From: Deltaproteobacteria bacterium
GTDB taxonomy: Bacteria > Desulfobacterota > Binatia > Binatales > Binataceae
Assembly (NCBI GenBank): GCA_027317185.1
Contig: DAHVFB010000002.1
Coordinates: 1 to 64,000 of the forward strand
Length of the DNA: 64,000 bases
Reading direction: 5' to 3'
The notes beneath the pieces were generated by a model. It was not told the DNA's origin. It made no database searches and saw only the letters and a list, made by a program, of their open reading frames with translations. Below are positions 8,659 to 17,747 of the stretch, piece after piece. Position 1 is the first letter of the stretch, and each line of letters begins with the position of its first letter. A program made the position numbers and the translations under genes.

Positions 8659-9654
8659 ATGTCCGATCGAGTGATTCTGGCCGGCGATATCGGCGGCACC
8701 AAAACGCATCTCGCGCTATGCCGCAGGTCCGACTCCGGACTTGATCGATTCGCCGATAAAATTTATCGCACCAGAGATTATCCCAGCCTGGTCACGGTAT
8801 GTACTGAGTTTCTCAAAGGCGCGAAGTCCCCCGATGCGCTGTGCTTCGGTGTGCCCGGCCCGGTGATCGGTGGGCGCAGCCATGCGACCAATGTCGCGTG
8901 GGCCATGGAGCAGCCGGCGCTGAGCGCGGCGTTCGCGGGCAGACCGGTGTGCTTGATGAACGATCTCGAAGCGACCGCCTATGGCGTGCTACACCTCGCT
9001 GAGAACGAGACGATCGTGCTGCAGGCGGGAGAACATCATCCGGATGCCAATTGCGCGGTGATCGCCGCCGGCACCGGACTGGGCGAAGCGGCGCTGATCG
9101 CGCAAGACGGTCGTTACCGTGCATTGGCTTCCGAAGGCGGCCATGCGGATTTCGCACCGCGCGGCGTCGATCAGATTAATCTGATGAAGTTCCTGGCCGC
9201 GGAATTCGGGCATGCGAGCTATGAACGTGCGTTGTCGGGGCCGGGCCTGACGAATATCTACCAGTTTCTTAAAGCCAGCACTCCTGTATCGGAACCTTCG
9301 TGGCTGAGCGATGAACTGAACTCCGCGCACGATCCGGCAGCGGTTATCAGCCAGGCGGCTTTGGCGAATCGCGATGCGCGCTGTGTGCAGGCGTTGGAAA
9401 TGATGGTTGCAATCTACGGTGCGGAGGCTGCTAACCTCGCGCTCAAGGTGCTGGCGCTGGGCGGTGTATACCTGGGCGGCGGAATCGCGCCGAAGATTCT
9501 GCCGATGCTTCAGCGCGGTGGCTTTGTCAGCGCTTTTAACGATAAAGGCAGACTGGGCGGGATGTTGCGCACGATTCCGATTCGTGTCGTCCTGAATCAG
9601 GATGCGGGACTGATCGGGGCGGCTTACTCGGCGCTGGCGATGCTCGGCGAGTAA
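8659..9654 (+). CDS. glk: Glucokinase
   Basis: Phosphorylates glucose to glucose 6-phosphate with ATP, supplying the preceding zwf product. This is the Glk family (about 331 residues) rather than a ROK kinase. Visible motifs are the phosphate-binding LAGDIGGTKTHLAL near the N terminus, FGVPGPV, MNDLEATAYGVL, the adenosine-binding GTGLGEA, and EGGHADFAP. No ROK-type Cys-rich zinc motif is seen. The frame opens at 8608 inside zwf, but ATG 8659, with AGGGG upstream, gives the normal family N terminus. Confidence 0.94.
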   Translation: MSDRVILAGDIGGTKTHLALCRRSDSGLDRFADKIYRTRDYPSLVTVCTEFLKGAKSPDALCFGVPGPVIGGRSHATNVAWAMEQPALSAAFAGRPVCLMNDLEATAYGVLHLAENETIVLQAGEHHPDANCAVIAAGTGLGEAALIAQDGRYRALASEGGHADFAPRGVDQINLMKFLAAEFGHASYERALSGPGLTNIYQFLKASTPVSEPSWLSDELNSAHDPAAVISQAALANRDARCVQALEMMVAIYGAEAANLALKVLALGGVYLGGGIAPKILPMLQRGGFVSAFNDKGRLGGMLRTIPIRVVLNQDAGLIGAAYSALAMLGE

Positions 9655-9685
9655 GCCGCCCTGGAAAAACCAAACTGAGGAAATT

Positions 9686-10600
9686 ATGACCAAGCGAGTA
9701 CGAGAAATTCTTAGCTGGTACGAGTCCGCCAACCCCGGCGTGCGCGCCAATCTGGCCCGCATGTTGAATCACGGACGGCTGGCCGGCACCGGGAGGATGG
9801 TAATCCTGCCGGTCGATCAGGGTTTCGAGCACGGTCCCGCGCGCAGCTTCGCGGCTAATCCGCCAGCTTACAATCCGCTGTATCATTATCAGCTCGCGAT
9901 CGATGCGGGCCTCAATGCATACGCCGCGCCGCTCGGCTTTATTGAAGCCGGCGCGGCCGCTTTCGCCGGTGAAATTCCAACTATTCTGAAGCTCAACAAT
10001 CACGATCTGCTGTCGGACGAAAGCGATCCGGCCCCGGCCGTCACCGCCAGCGTAAAGGACGCCCTGCGGCTGGGATGCGCGGCGGCCGGCTTCACCATCT
10101 ACCCCGGTTCGCTCAAATCCGGGCAGATGTATGCCGAGTTGCGCGAGATGGCGCAGGAGGCGCAGGCCAATGGCCTGGCGGTGGTGGTATGGTCCTACCC
10201 GCGCGGTTCCGGAATCAGCAAGGAAGGCGAGACCGCGCTCGACGTGGCCGCCTATGCCGCACAGATCGCGGCGCAGATGGGGGCGCATATCATCAAGGTG
10301 AAGTTGCCTACCAGCCATCTCGAACAGCCCGCGGCCAAAAAAGTATACGAGGAAACCAAGGTACCGCTGGAACCGCTCTCGGCTCGCGTCCGGCACGTGG
10401 TGCAGAGCGCGTTCGACGGCCGCCGGATCGTTATCTTCTCGGGCGGCGCACGCTCGGACGACAAATCGCTGCTCGAACAGGTGCGCGCGATTCACGACGG
10501 CGGCGGCTTCGGCTCGATCATCGGGCGCAACTCGTTCCAGCGTCCGCATGATGCCGCGGTGGCATTGCTCGGCCAGATAATCGATATTTACTCGAAATAG
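9686..10600 (+). CDS. Class I fructose-bisphosphate aldolase, DhnA/FbaB type
   Basis: A 304-residue Schiff-base aldolase of the DhnA (archaeal/FbaB) family, cleaving fructose 1,6-bisphosphate to two triose phosphates. The N-terminal LPVDQGFEHGPARSF is characteristic. The putative Schiff-base lysine lies in HIIKVKLPT (K204 or K206), with VVVWSYPRG before it. The C-terminal IFSGGARSDD and IIGRNSFQRP form the phosphate-binding loops. ATG 9686 follows CTGAGGAAATT. Its position after glk and zwf places sugar-phosphate metabolism in one operon. Related DhnA aldolases act on other phospho-sugars, so the exact substrate is inferred. Confidence 0.88.
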   Translation: MTKRVREILSWYESANPGVRANLARMLNHGRLAGTGRMVILPVDQGFEHGPARSFAANPPAYNPLYHYQLAIDAGLNAYAAPLGFIEAGAAAFAGEIPTILKLNNHDLLSDESDPAPAVTASVKDALRLGCAAAGFTIYPGSLKSGQMYAELREMAQEAQANGLAVVVWSYPRGSGISKEGETALDVAAYAAQIAAQMGAHIIKVKLPTSHLEQPAAKKVYEETKVPLEPLSARVRHVVQSAFDGRRIVIFSGGARSDDKSLLEQVRAIHDGGGFGSIIGRNSFQRPHDAAVALLGQIIDIYSK

Positions 10601-10643
10601 CTCGCGCGCCGCCCGGCGGCATCCTGACCGGCAGGAGTAAACG

Positions 10644-11447
10644 GTGAACTACAGCGACTATCAATTCCTAAAATTCGAGCGGCGCGATCCCGGGATCATG
10701 CTGATCACGATCAACCGTCCCGAAGCCTTCAACGCCACCAATACGCGGCTGCACTGGGAATTGAGCCAGGTCTGGAAAGATATCGGCGAGGACGATGAAA
10801 CCAATCTGGCGCTGATTACCGGGGCCGGTAAGGCATTCTCGGCCGGCGGCGATTTCGAAATGATCGATTCGATGATGGGCAACCCGGCGAATATCGCGCG
10901 CGCATGGCGCGAGGCGGGCGATATCGTTTACAACATGATCAATCTCGACAAGCCGATAATTTCGGCGATCAATGGCGTCGCGGTGGGCGCGGGCCTCGCG
11001 GTCGCGCTGCTGGCCGACATCAGTATCGCGGCCGATACCATGCGCATCAGCGACGGCCATACTCGCATCGGCGTCGCCGCGGGCGACCATTCGGTGATCA
11101 TCTGGCCGCTGTTGTGCGGCATGGCCAAGGCCAAATATTACCTGCTCACGGCGGATTTTATCGACGGTAAAGAGGCGGAACGGATTGGCCTGGTCTCGAT
11201 GTGCGTGCCGGCCGCCGAATTGATGGACCGCGCCTTCGAGGTGGCGCGCAAGCTCGCGAGCGGTCCGCAGCATGCGCTGCGATGGACCAAGCGCAGTCTG
11301 AACAACTGGCTGCGAACGGCGGGGCCGTCGTTCGACGCCTCGCTGGCGCTCGAAATGCTGGGATTTTTCAGTTCGGATGTAACCGAAGGAATCGAGGCGG
11401 TCAGGAACAAACGGCAGCCGTCGTTCCCAAGCGCGCGCAAAGCCTGA
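10644..11447 (+). CDS. Enoyl-CoA hydratase/isomerase family protein
   Basis: Crotonase-fold enzyme of 267 residues, acting on acyl-CoA thioesters. The oxyanion-hole motifs are visible: [15 protein letters not shown] for the first and [21 protein letters not shown] for the second. At the position where hydratases carry catalytic Glu it has the segment [12 protein letters not shown], so hydratase activity is uncertain and another crotonase reaction is possible. GTG 10644 is supported by AGGAG at 10633-10637. It is the last gene behind the zwf-glk-aldolase group; the link between this enzyme and sugar metabolism is unclear. Confidence 0.85.
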   Translation: MNYSDYQFLKFERRDPGIMLITINRPEAFNATNTRLHWELSQVWKDIGEDDETNLALITGAGKAFSAGGDFEMIDSMMGNPANIARAWREAGDIVYNMINLDKPIISAINGVAVGAGLAVALLADISIAADTMRISDGHTRIGVAAGDHSVIIWPLLCGMAKAKYYLLTADFIDGKEAERIGLVSMCVPAAELMDRAFEVARKLASGPQHALRWTKRSLNNWLRTAGPSFDASLALEMLGFFSSDVTEGIEAVRNKRQPSFPSARKA

Positions 11448-11530
11448 GCCTTCACTAATACGTGCCTTAGCGGTTAACCGTCGACGATGTCTATGGCATT
11501 CGATTAGAATTTAAAATAATCGCTTTTCGC

Positions 11531-11558
11531 TGCGGGTATTTTTTGGCATACTCCCGCA
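11531..11558 (+). terminator. Possible terminator hairpin after the zwf-to-hydratase operon
   Basis: TGCGGG (11531-11536) pairs with CCCGCA (11553-11558) across a T-rich loop; TAT and ATA inside can add pairs with a 2-base bulge. It lies between the hydratase stop and the next gene. There is no T tract after it, so its role as a terminator is weak. Confidence 0.3.
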
Positions 11559-11594
11559 ATCCAAGATTGCTGGAATTACGCGGAGCTTTCGAAA

Positions 11595-11891
11595 ATGAAA
11601 AAAACGATCACAACTATTGCATGCCTGGCGCTCGGTTCGGTGATGAGCTTAGGAATCGCGATTCCTAATGCCCATGCGGCGCGCGGGGTCAAGGTGGATT
11701 GCGCCCAGGTGATGCAGGATCTGAACGCCGGCAAAAAGCCACGCGCGATCGCGACGGAAATGAAAATCTCGACCTCCAGCGTGTACAAATGCCGGCGCCG
11801 TGCGCGTGGGACGACGGTCGCCAGCGCCGCCCACGGCAAGACCGCCCATCCAAAGGCCAGCGCTTCTCCGGCAGCCACGATGAATCACTAA
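11595..11891 (+). CDS. Small exported protein carrying a helix-turn-helix-like motif
   Basis: A 98-residue protein. Residues 1 to about 28 form a clear Sec signal peptide: MKKTITT, a hydrophobic core, and NAHA-ARG as the likely cleavage site. The mature part begins VDCAQVMQDLNAGKKPR and contains a pattern very like a resolvase/homeodomain helix-turn-helix (PRAIATEMKISTSSVYKCRRRA), then an Ala/Ser/His-rich tail. An exported HTH is odd: the fold could serve another role, or the leader may not be cleaved. Two Cys flank the motif and could form a disulphide. ATG 11595 opens the frame. Confidence 0.65.
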   Translation: MKKTITTIACLALGSVMSLGIAIPNAHAARGVKVDCAQVMQDLNAGKKPRAIATEMKISTSSVYKCRRRARGTTVASAAHGKTAHPKASASPAATMNH

Positions 11892-11929
11892 GCCGTCTGC
11901 ATACCGCCGTCAGTTGCCAAAAGCACCCG

Positions 11930-11963
11930 AGCGCCCGCGGCCTTTTTTAGGCTCGCGGGCGCT
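11930..11963 (+). terminator. GC-rich hairpin downstream of the small exported protein
   Basis: AGCGCCCGCG (11930-11939) pairs exactly with CGCGGGCGCT (11954-11963). The loop contains TTTTTT and an inner GCC/GGC pairing. It sits 39 bases after the stop of the exported HTH protein and is followed by only a short T-containing stretch, so it may be a terminator or an RNA-stabilising hairpin. Confidence 0.5.
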
Positions 11964-11998
11964 TGCCATTTGTATCCGATCGCGGTCAGATCGGGGCC

Positions 11999-12292
11999 GT
12001 GAAACCGTGCGAACTTTGCGAACTTAGCGAATATACGCAGCATTACTGCCGCTATATCCATCCGTTCAGATTTTCGATTTTGGATTGCGATTCGTGCGAC
12101 ACCCCGATGGCAGTGCTGGGCGAGCATCGCGCGGCCCCGACTGACTTCGAACGGCAGTTCATGGTCGAGGCCTTAAGCATGGTGGCGCGCTTTCGCTATG
12201 GCGAAGGCCGCTTCGTCATCGATGGCATCATGCGGCAGATTCCTGACCATTGTCATCTCCACGCCCGCCCCTTGGCGGACTGGGCGCGCTAG
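11999..12292 (+). CDS. Small CxxC-type protein, unrecognised
   Basis: About 97 residues from GTG 11999, preceded by GGGG. The upstream TTG at 11963 lies in the hairpin and is unlikely. Two Cys pairs (CELCEL near the N terminus and CDSCDTP around residue 25) suggest a small zinc ribbon or a metal-bound knuckle. The C-terminal DGIMRQIPDHCHLHARPL, rich in His with one Cys, resembles conserved ends of small hypothetical proteins. I do not recognise a named family. No operon partner is obvious. Confidence 0.55.
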   Translation: MKPCELCELSEYTQHYCRYIHPFRFSILDCDSCDTPMAVLGEHRAAPTDFERQFMVEALSMVARFRYGEGRFVIDGIMRQIPDHCHLHARPLADWAR

Positions 12293-12562
12293 CTGTTTCA
12301 ATCTCTTTTGGGCTTTCTTGCATTTTTTAGATTCGTCGTCACCCAGAGCACGAGTCTGAAGCCGCATCTTTGGTACAAAACCCGATATCTTGGGCGATCG
12401 ATGATCGGTATCGTATAACCCGTTGCATCATGGCCTGAAATCATTCCTTCAATGTCTACTTGGCACATGATCAGCCATATGGTATATGCGCGGCACTGTG
12501 TGTGCAGTTGGGCGGTGCCGCGAGGCGGCCCGCCTATTTAGTTTAGGAGGTTCGGGGGAGAC
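12293..12562. other. Non-coding stretch before the cold-shock gene
   Basis: No convincing gene on either strand. The left part is T-rich (CTTTTGGGCTTTC, GCATTTTTTAG). The right part has GC-rich complementary patches around 12505-12535 that may form a leader hairpin just before the ribosome site. This fits a long 5' untranslated region, as seen in cold-shock genes, but the structure was not computed. Confidence 0.3.
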
Positions 12563-12769
12563 ATGGCTAACGGAACGGTTAAGTGGTTCAGTCCCAAAAA
12601 GGGGTACGGCTTCATCACCATGGAGGATGGACAAGAGGTATTCGTCCACTACTCCGCGATCGGCGGCGACGGCTTCCGCTCGCTTGAGCAGGGTGACAGG
12701 GTCTCATTCGAAGTCGCTCAAGGCCCCAAGGGGCTGCAGGCCTCGAATGTGAGCCGCGCGGAGGCCTAG
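12563..12769 (+). CDS. Cold-shock domain protein (CspA family)
   Basis: A 68-residue single cold-shock domain that binds single-stranded RNA or DNA. RNP1 (KGYGFI, followed by TMEDG) and RNP2 (VFVHYSAI) are both present, with the usual start NGTVKWFSPKKG. AGGAGG lies about 15 bases before the ATG, followed by GGGGGAG, which is nearer and may be the working ribosome site. The preceding 270 bases contain no gene and could hold the long structured leader typical of cold-shock genes. A strong hairpin follows at 12805-12829. Confidence 0.93.
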   Translation: MANGTVKWFSPKKGYGFITMEDGQEVFVHYSAIGGDGFRSLEQGDRVSFEVAQGPKGLQASNVSRAEA

Positions 12770-12804
12770 GCCGCGCGTAGCAATTCCGAAAATCAATGGG
12801 TTCG

Positions 12805-12829
12805 GGCCGCGCCGCGAGTCGGCGCGGCC
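12805..12829. terminator. Bidirectional GC-rich hairpin between csp and ligD
   Basis: GGCCGCGCCG (12805-12814) and CGGCGCGGCC (12820-12829) are exact reverse complements around a CGAGT loop. The hairpin lies between the convergent cold-shock and ligD genes, where one element can end both transcripts. It lacks a T tract on either side, so Rho or RNA-end protection may be involved. Confidence 0.5.
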
Positions 12830-12866
12830 GCTGGACCATCCGTCTCAAGCGCCAGGGCAACAGCGG

Positions 12867-15497
12867 TCAGGGTTGCCGTTGCGCCAGCATCTGCTCCAGT
12901 TTCGGCAACGATAGTTCGATCGACTGAGGATCGTCTAGCGTGCCCAGGAATGGATCGTGGCCCAGCCGCTTCATCCGATCCGCAGCCGTTTTGAGATTGA
13001 ACGCTGCCGGATTCAGCCTCGGCTTCAATTCATCCCATTGCAGCGGCATCGAGACCGGCGCGCCGGGCCATGGCCGGACCGCGAACGGCGCCGCGATCGT
13101 CTTGCCCTGCCCGAGTTGCAGGTAATCGATATAGGCTCGTCCTTTACGCGCGCCCGGCCGCGCCAGGGTCGCATCTTTGGGCGCGCGCCGCACCACCATG
13201 GTCGCCACCAGTTCTGAAAAGGCGCGTGCCTGCTCATAGGTGTACTTCGGCGGCAGCCCAACCATCACGTGAATTCCCATTTGGCCTGAGGTCTTGAGAT
13301 AGGGCCGCATTCCGATCTCGCGCAACACCGCCGCGACCTCATGCGCCACGCGTATCGCTTTGGCGGTGGTCGCTTCCTTGCTGTCGATGTCGAACAGCAA
13401 CCAGTTGGGATGTTCCAGCTGTGGCGCGCGCGAAGACCACACGTGAATCGGGATCACGCCCATGTTCGCCATGTAGGCGATCGCCTCCGCGCTTTCCAGA
13501 ATGAAATATGAAATCCAGCGCTCGGCCTCACGCGCGTAGATTTTCTCGCGGCGAATCCACGAGGGCGCAAATGCGGGCGCGTCTTTCTGATAAAAGCTTT
13601 TGCCCTCGATTCCATCAGGATAACGCGTGAGCATCACCGGGCGATCTTTCAAATACGGCAACATCCAGGGTGCGATCGAAAGGTAATATTCGACCAGATC
13701 GCCTTTGGTGTAGCCCTTGCCGGGCCAGTAGATCTTGCCGGCATTCGTGATTTGGAAAGCGCGCGGTTGCAACGTTGACGGCGAACCCGCGGCGATCGCA
13801 GCTTCGTTGGCGGGCGGCAACCTCTGGCCGGTTGTGGCGATCGTATCGGATTTGACCGTAGCGCGTTCGGGAAGGTCATGCTCGTCCTCAAAACGCACTT
13901 GCGCAGGATTGGCGTCCTCGACCAGGCGCAGAAAACTCGGATGGCGCAGTACGTGGTCACCGGTCCAATCTGAAAAGCGTACCTCGCACACCAGCTCGGG
14001 GCGGCAAAAGTGCGCGCGGCGCGGCGGACGGGACTTACCAGCGCGCGGCGGGCGAAACGGCGACTCATCCGATGCGATCGATTTCAAGCGGCGGCTGATC
14101 TCGTCCATCAGCTTGCCGTCGAAGCCGGTGCCGGCCCGTCCCACAAAACGCAGATTTCCCTCATCTTCATATTGCCCGAGCAGCAGCGCGCCGAATCCTG
14201 TGCGGCTGCGCGCCTGATCGGTCCATCCGCCGATCACGAACCGGCCAGCCTTCGGGCACTTGATCTTCAGCCATTCGCCATCGCGGCGTCCGGCATATTT
14301 CGATTCGCGCCGCTTGGCGACCACTCCTTCGATTCCAGCTTTGGCCACCGCGGCGTAAAACTGACGTCCACGCTCCGTCACATGGTCGCAATAGCGCAGC
14401 ACGCCCTGACCTTTGACGATCATCGCGAGTATCGATTTGCGTGCTTCAAGCGGACGCGAACGCAGGTCGTAGCCGCCGAACGCGAGCAGATCGAACATGT
14501 AACAACTGGCCGGCATCGCGAACGAGAGCCGGTTGATTTCCGCCCGATCGGTCATGCCGATGCGCCGTTGCAGCATCTGAAAGCTGGCTCGCCCATTTTC
14601 GTCGAGCGCCACAATTTCGCCGTCCATCACGAAGCGATCAAACGGTAGCCGATTCAGAGCCAGGGCCACTTCCGGATAGCGCATGGTAATCTCGGAACCG
14701 CTGCGCGCGAACAGGCGCGGCTCGCCGCCGTCGCGAATCGCCAACAGGCGCACGCCGTCGTGCTTGATCTCGAACAGCCAGGCGGGACTGTCGAATGGCT
14801 CCTCGTGAGGGCGGGCGAGGTTAAGCGGGAACGACTTGAACGTGGGCGGCACGGTCAACTTCGGTGGATCGAGTTGCTCGACCTTGCGCATCACCATCGG
14901 TTCAAGCTCGGCGCTGGCCGCCATCTCCTCAACCGTGAGTCCCGACAGCACCGATCGCGGTTGCTCGGCCAGCAGATCCTTGCCGCTCGTCCATTGGTCG
15001 CGTTTCTTGATCAGCAGCCAGTTTTCCTTGGCGCTCGAACTTCCTCGCGCCATCCCGCGCGTACGAACCAGCGTATATGCGCCGTGCAGCTTGAATCCGT
15101 GCAGCTCGATATCCACTTTGCCGTCGCGAATGCTTTTCGCGACCTCGCCCGGCGGGCTGATAGCGCGATAGACGCCGCGATCCCACACGATGACCGCACC
15201 CGCGCCATAGTTGCCGGCCGGAATATTTCCTTCGAACCCGCCGTAGTCGATCGGATGATCCTCGACCATCACGGCCAGATGTTTCTGCGCCGGATCGAGC
15301 GCGGGTCCTTTCGGCACCGCCCAGGAACGCAGCACGCCTTCCATCGCGAGCCGGAAATCGTAATGCAGCCGCCGGGCCGCATGTTTCTGAATGATGAAAT
15401 GACAGCCATCGGCGGAGGCAGGTTTTTTCTCAGTCGGCCCGAAAGGTTCGGGAGTGCGCGCCGGATTGCGTTTGCTGCGATAGGTGTCGAGAGGCAT
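12867..15497 (-). CDS. ligD: DNA ligase D (phosphoesterase-ligase-polymerase)
   Basis: An 876-residue multifunctional non-homologous end-joining enzyme. The 3'-phosphoesterase domain is first (about 30-165), with QKHAARRLHYDFRL holding its catalytic His/Asp. The ATP-dependent ligase core follows (about 220-520), with nucleotidyl lysine K245 in KHDGVR. The C-terminal primase-like polymerase (about 585-870) shows WPGKGYTKGDL, the DID metal-binding aspartates in LLFDIDSKE and a KTSGQMGIHV loop. This domain order is common in proteobacteria-like LigD. It is divergent from ku with 113 bases between, so the two form one repair module. Confidence 0.96.
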   Translation of the reverse strand: MPLDTYRSKRNPARTPEPFGPTEKKPASADGCHFIIQKHAARRLHYDFRLAMEGVLRSWAVPKGPALDPAQKHLAVMVEDHPIDYGGFEGNIPAGNYGAGAVIVWDRGVYRAISPPGEVAKSIRDGKVDIELHGFKLHGAYTLVRTRGMARGSSSAKENWLLIKKRDQWTSGKDLLAEQPRSVLSGLTVEEMAASAELEPMVMRKVEQLDPPKLTVPPTFKSFPLNLARPHEEPFDSPAWLFEIKHDGVRLLAIRDGGEPRLFARSGSEITMRYPEVALALNRLPFDRFVMDGEIVALDENGRASFQMLQRRIGMTDRAEINRLSFAMPASCYMFDLLAFGGYDLRSRPLEARKSILAMIVKGQGVLRYCDHVTERGRQFYAAVAKAGIEGVVAKRRESKYAGRRDGEWLKIKCPKAGRFVIGGWTDQARSRTGFGALLLGQYEDEGNLRFVGRAGTGFDGKLMDEISRRLKSIASDESPFRPPRAGKSRPPRRAHFCRPELVCEVRFSDWTGDHVLRHPSFLRLVEDANPAQVRFEDEHDLPERATVKSDTIATTGQRLPPANEAAIAAGSPSTLQPRAFQITNAGKIYWPGKGYTKGDLVEYYLSIAPWMLPYLKDRPVMLTRYPDGIEGKSFYQKDAPAFAPSWIRREKIYAREAERWISYFILESAEAIAYMANMGVIPIHVWSSRAPQLEHPNWLLFDIDSKEATTAKAIRVAHEVAAVLREIGMRPYLKTSGQMGIHVMVGLPPKYTYEQARAFSELVATMVVRRAPKDATLARPGARKGRAYIDYLQLGQGKTIAAPFAVRPWPGAPVSMPLQWDELKPRLNPAAFNLKTAADRMKRLGHDPFLGTLDDPQSIELSLPKLEQMLAQRQP

Positions 15498-15569
15498 TTC
15501 GTCTTATGTTCGCCTCATGCTCATGCGAGGTTGGTTTGGATAACAACTGATTGGATGTGTGTTTCTCAG

Positions 15570-15575
15570 TATACT
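15570..15575 (+). promoter_or_regulatory. Possible -10 element for ku
   Basis: TATACT matches the -10 consensus at five of six bases and lies 35 bases before the Ku ATG in the short ligD/ku divergent region. No good -35 is seen at 16-18 bases upstream, so this is tentative. Confidence 0.25.
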
Positions 15576-15610
15576 GTCTAACAAGCAACCAGTTTTCGGA
15601 GGCGCTTTCG

Positions 15611-16501
15611 ATGGCATCCCGCGCAATCGCCAACGGCAATATTTCATTCGGCCTGGTCTCGATTCCGGTTCATCTGTTCACCGCCACGGTGTCCAAATCG
15701 GTCGCGTTTCATCTGCTGCATGCGAAGGACAAAAGCAGAATCCAACAGCGGATCTACTGTCCTGTGGATGATGCAATTATCGAGCGCAGCGAACTCGAGC
15801 GCGGTTACGAGGTCGAAAAAGGACGCTACGTGGTCTTCACCGACGAGGAATTAAAAAACCTTGAGGCGCGTAACGAGCATACGATCGAAATCACTGAGTT
15901 CGTCCCGCTGTCGGCGGTCGATCCGATCTATTTTGAGAACGGCTATTTCCTGGGATCCGACACCGGCGCGGCCAAGGCCTACCGATTGCTCACCGAAGCG
16001 ATGGTCGCCAGCAAGCGCGTCGCGCTCGGGCGCTTCACAATGCGGGGCAAAGAGCACCTGATCGTTATCCGGCCATATGAAAAAGGACTGATGCTGCACA
16101 CGGTCTACTATGCCGACGAAGTCCGTTCGAGCGCTGAGATCGATCGCGGACAGCATGAGAGCGTCAAAGAGGCTGAGTTGACGCTGGCCAAACGGCTGAT
16201 TGATGACCTTACCGTCAAAAAGTTCGAGCCGGAAAAGTATCACGATAGCTATCGCGAACGCGTCCAGGAGGCCGCGCGGCAGAAACTGACCGGCCAGGAG
16301 GTGGCCGAAGCGCCCGCCGAACCGCGCCACGGCCAGGTGATCGATCTGATGGCGGCGCTGAAGGCCTCGCTCGAAAAGCGCGCCAAGGCCGAACCGGCAG
16401 CGAGCGAGGAGGCGGACGATCAGAAACCAGGCAAAGGCTCCCGCGGATCATCGCGAACCGCACGTGCCGCGGGCGAGCGCCGCAGCGGCAGCAAACGCTA
16501 A
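15611..16501 (+). CDS. ku: Non-homologous end-joining protein Ku
   Basis: Homodimeric DNA-end-binding ring protein that recruits LigD to double-strand breaks. The 296-residue form has the family start MASRAIANGNISFGLVSIPV, the core GYEVEKGRYVVFTDEE and EITEFVPLSAVDPIYFE, and RFTMRGKEHLIVIRPY in the beta-barrel. The end is a Lys/Arg/Ser-rich extension that in other bacterial Ku proteins contacts DNA and LigD. The frame opens at 15551, but ATG 15611 has GGAGG 8 bases upstream and gives the conserved N terminus. It is divergent from ligD. Confidence 0.97.
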   Translation: MASRAIANGNISFGLVSIPVHLFTATVSKSVAFHLLHAKDKSRIQQRIYCPVDDAIIERSELERGYEVEKGRYVVFTDEELKNLEARNEHTIEITEFVPLSAVDPIYFENGYFLGSDTGAAKAYRLLTEAMVASKRVALGRFTMRGKEHLIVIRPYEKGLMLHTVYYADEVRSSAEIDRGQHESVKEAELTLAKRLIDDLTVKKFEPEKYHDSYRERVQEAARQKLTGQEVAEAPAEPRHGQVIDLMAALKASLEKRAKAEPAASEEADDQKPGKGSRGSSRTARAAGERRSGSKR

Positions 16502-16678
16502 CATCGGCCCGCCCGGCCGCCTTCGGAGCAATCGCGCATACACCCGTGGGGGCGATCGCCAATCGTGACCCCTTGCCAGTTTTGACTATCGGACGCCGCC
16601 TGTGCGATATAGGCGAAACAGGCGCGGATGGTTGCCACGCCGGGTACACAGCGCAGCTTTTCACTCGGTAGGTGGGGA

Positions 16679-17704
16679 ATGAGTAAAAACTTCAAGCGAG
16701 TGGTCATCACCCGCGAGCCGCCGGTTGGCCATCCGGATGAGACGCTCAGGAAGGTTGGCTACGACGTCAGGGTCGGTTCTTACAATTGGTACACCGGCAC
16801 GGATCCCTCTACAGAAGAGTTAATCAACCTGATTGGCGATGCCGACGCAGCCCTGGTCGCTCCGTTCGACAAAATTGGATCGCGAGTGATGGAAAGCTGC
16901 GCCAACGTCCAGGTGATGGTGTGCGCGGTAATCGGGGTCGACAAAATGGATCTCGAAGCCGCCACCAGCCGCGGCATTCTGATCTGCAACAGTCCTGCGC
17001 CGGAAAACTTTGTCGGACTCGCCGAAGCCACCGTCGGCTTGGTTGTGATGCTGATGAAGGGCCTCAAACGCAACGAGGACGAACTGCGTTCCGGCGGATG
17101 GTATCGAGTGGCCAATCGCGGCCTGATGATGCAGGGCCGAACGGTTGGACTGATAGGACTCGGGCGCGTCGCGCGGGAAACCGCCCGGCGGCTGGAAAGC
17201 TGGGGGATGCGGCTGATTGGCTACGATCCCTACGTCGAGGCGGATACGGCGCGCGGCTTCGGGGTCGAGAAGGTCAGCCTCGATGAACTGCTCGCTCAGT
17301 CCGACGCCGTCAGTCTCCACGTAGTACTGACCGAAGAAACCCGCAACCTGATTGGGATGCGGGAATTGAAGCTGATGAAACGAGAAGCCGTGCTGGTGAA
17401 TACCGCCCGCGGCGGTGTGGTGAACGAGGCCGACCTCGCGCAGGCGCTCAACCAGGGCATCATCGCCGGCGCCGCGCTCGACGTGTTTGCGAGCGAGCGC
17501 ATCGAACGCGACAATCCGCTATTCGGAGTCGATCAGCGCAAGTTGATCATGACGCCGCATATCATCGGGCATGGACAGGGGGTCGAAGGCTCGGGGCTCA
17601 GTCTCGCGGTCGAGACTATCCAATCGGTGCTCAATGGCGAAGTGCCGAAGACGGTAATCAATCACGCGGCGGTCGATCGTTGGCGCGCGCGATTTTGGAA
17701 ATAA
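16679..17704 (+). CDS. D-isomer-specific 2-hydroxyacid dehydrogenase
   Basis: NAD-dependent oxidoreductase of the D-lactate/phosphoglycerate dehydrogenase superfamily, 341 residues. The Rossmann motif VGLIGLGRVA lies at about 156-165. The catalytic Arg (R244) is in NTARGGVVNE and the catalytic His is in TPHIIGHG near residue 294, with the Glu in the DVFASERIE segment. The substrate side cannot be read. ATG 16679 follows TAGGTGGGGA; the open frame from 16628 lacks such a site. It lies 43 bases before an amidohydrolase on the same strand, so the two may share a transcript in a catabolic route. Confidence 0.88.
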   Translation: MSKNFKRVVITREPPVGHPDETLRKVGYDVRVGSYNWYTGTDPSTEELINLIGDADAALVAPFDKIGSRVMESCANVQVMVCAVIGVDKMDLEAATSRGILICNSPAPENFVGLAEATVGLVVMLMKGLKRNEDELRSGGWYRVANRGLMMQGRTVGLIGLGRVARETARRLESWGMRLIGYDPYVEADTARGFGVEKVSLDELLAQSDAVSLHVVLTEETRNLIGMRELKLMKREAVLVNTARGGVVNEADLAQALNQGIIAGAALDVFASERIERDNPLFGVDQRKLIMTPHIIGHGQGVEGSGLSLAVETIQSVLNGEVPKTVINHAAVDRWRARFWK

Positions 17705-17747
17705 CATTTGGGGTCATCCCCGATCGTTAGACAGGAGCATAGCGACT

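Noticed and set aside
9536..10549. 337-residue minus-strand frame over the glk/aldolase genes
   Set aside because: It is the complement of conserved glucokinase and aldolase codons and shows the His/Arg-rich composition of a shadow frame.
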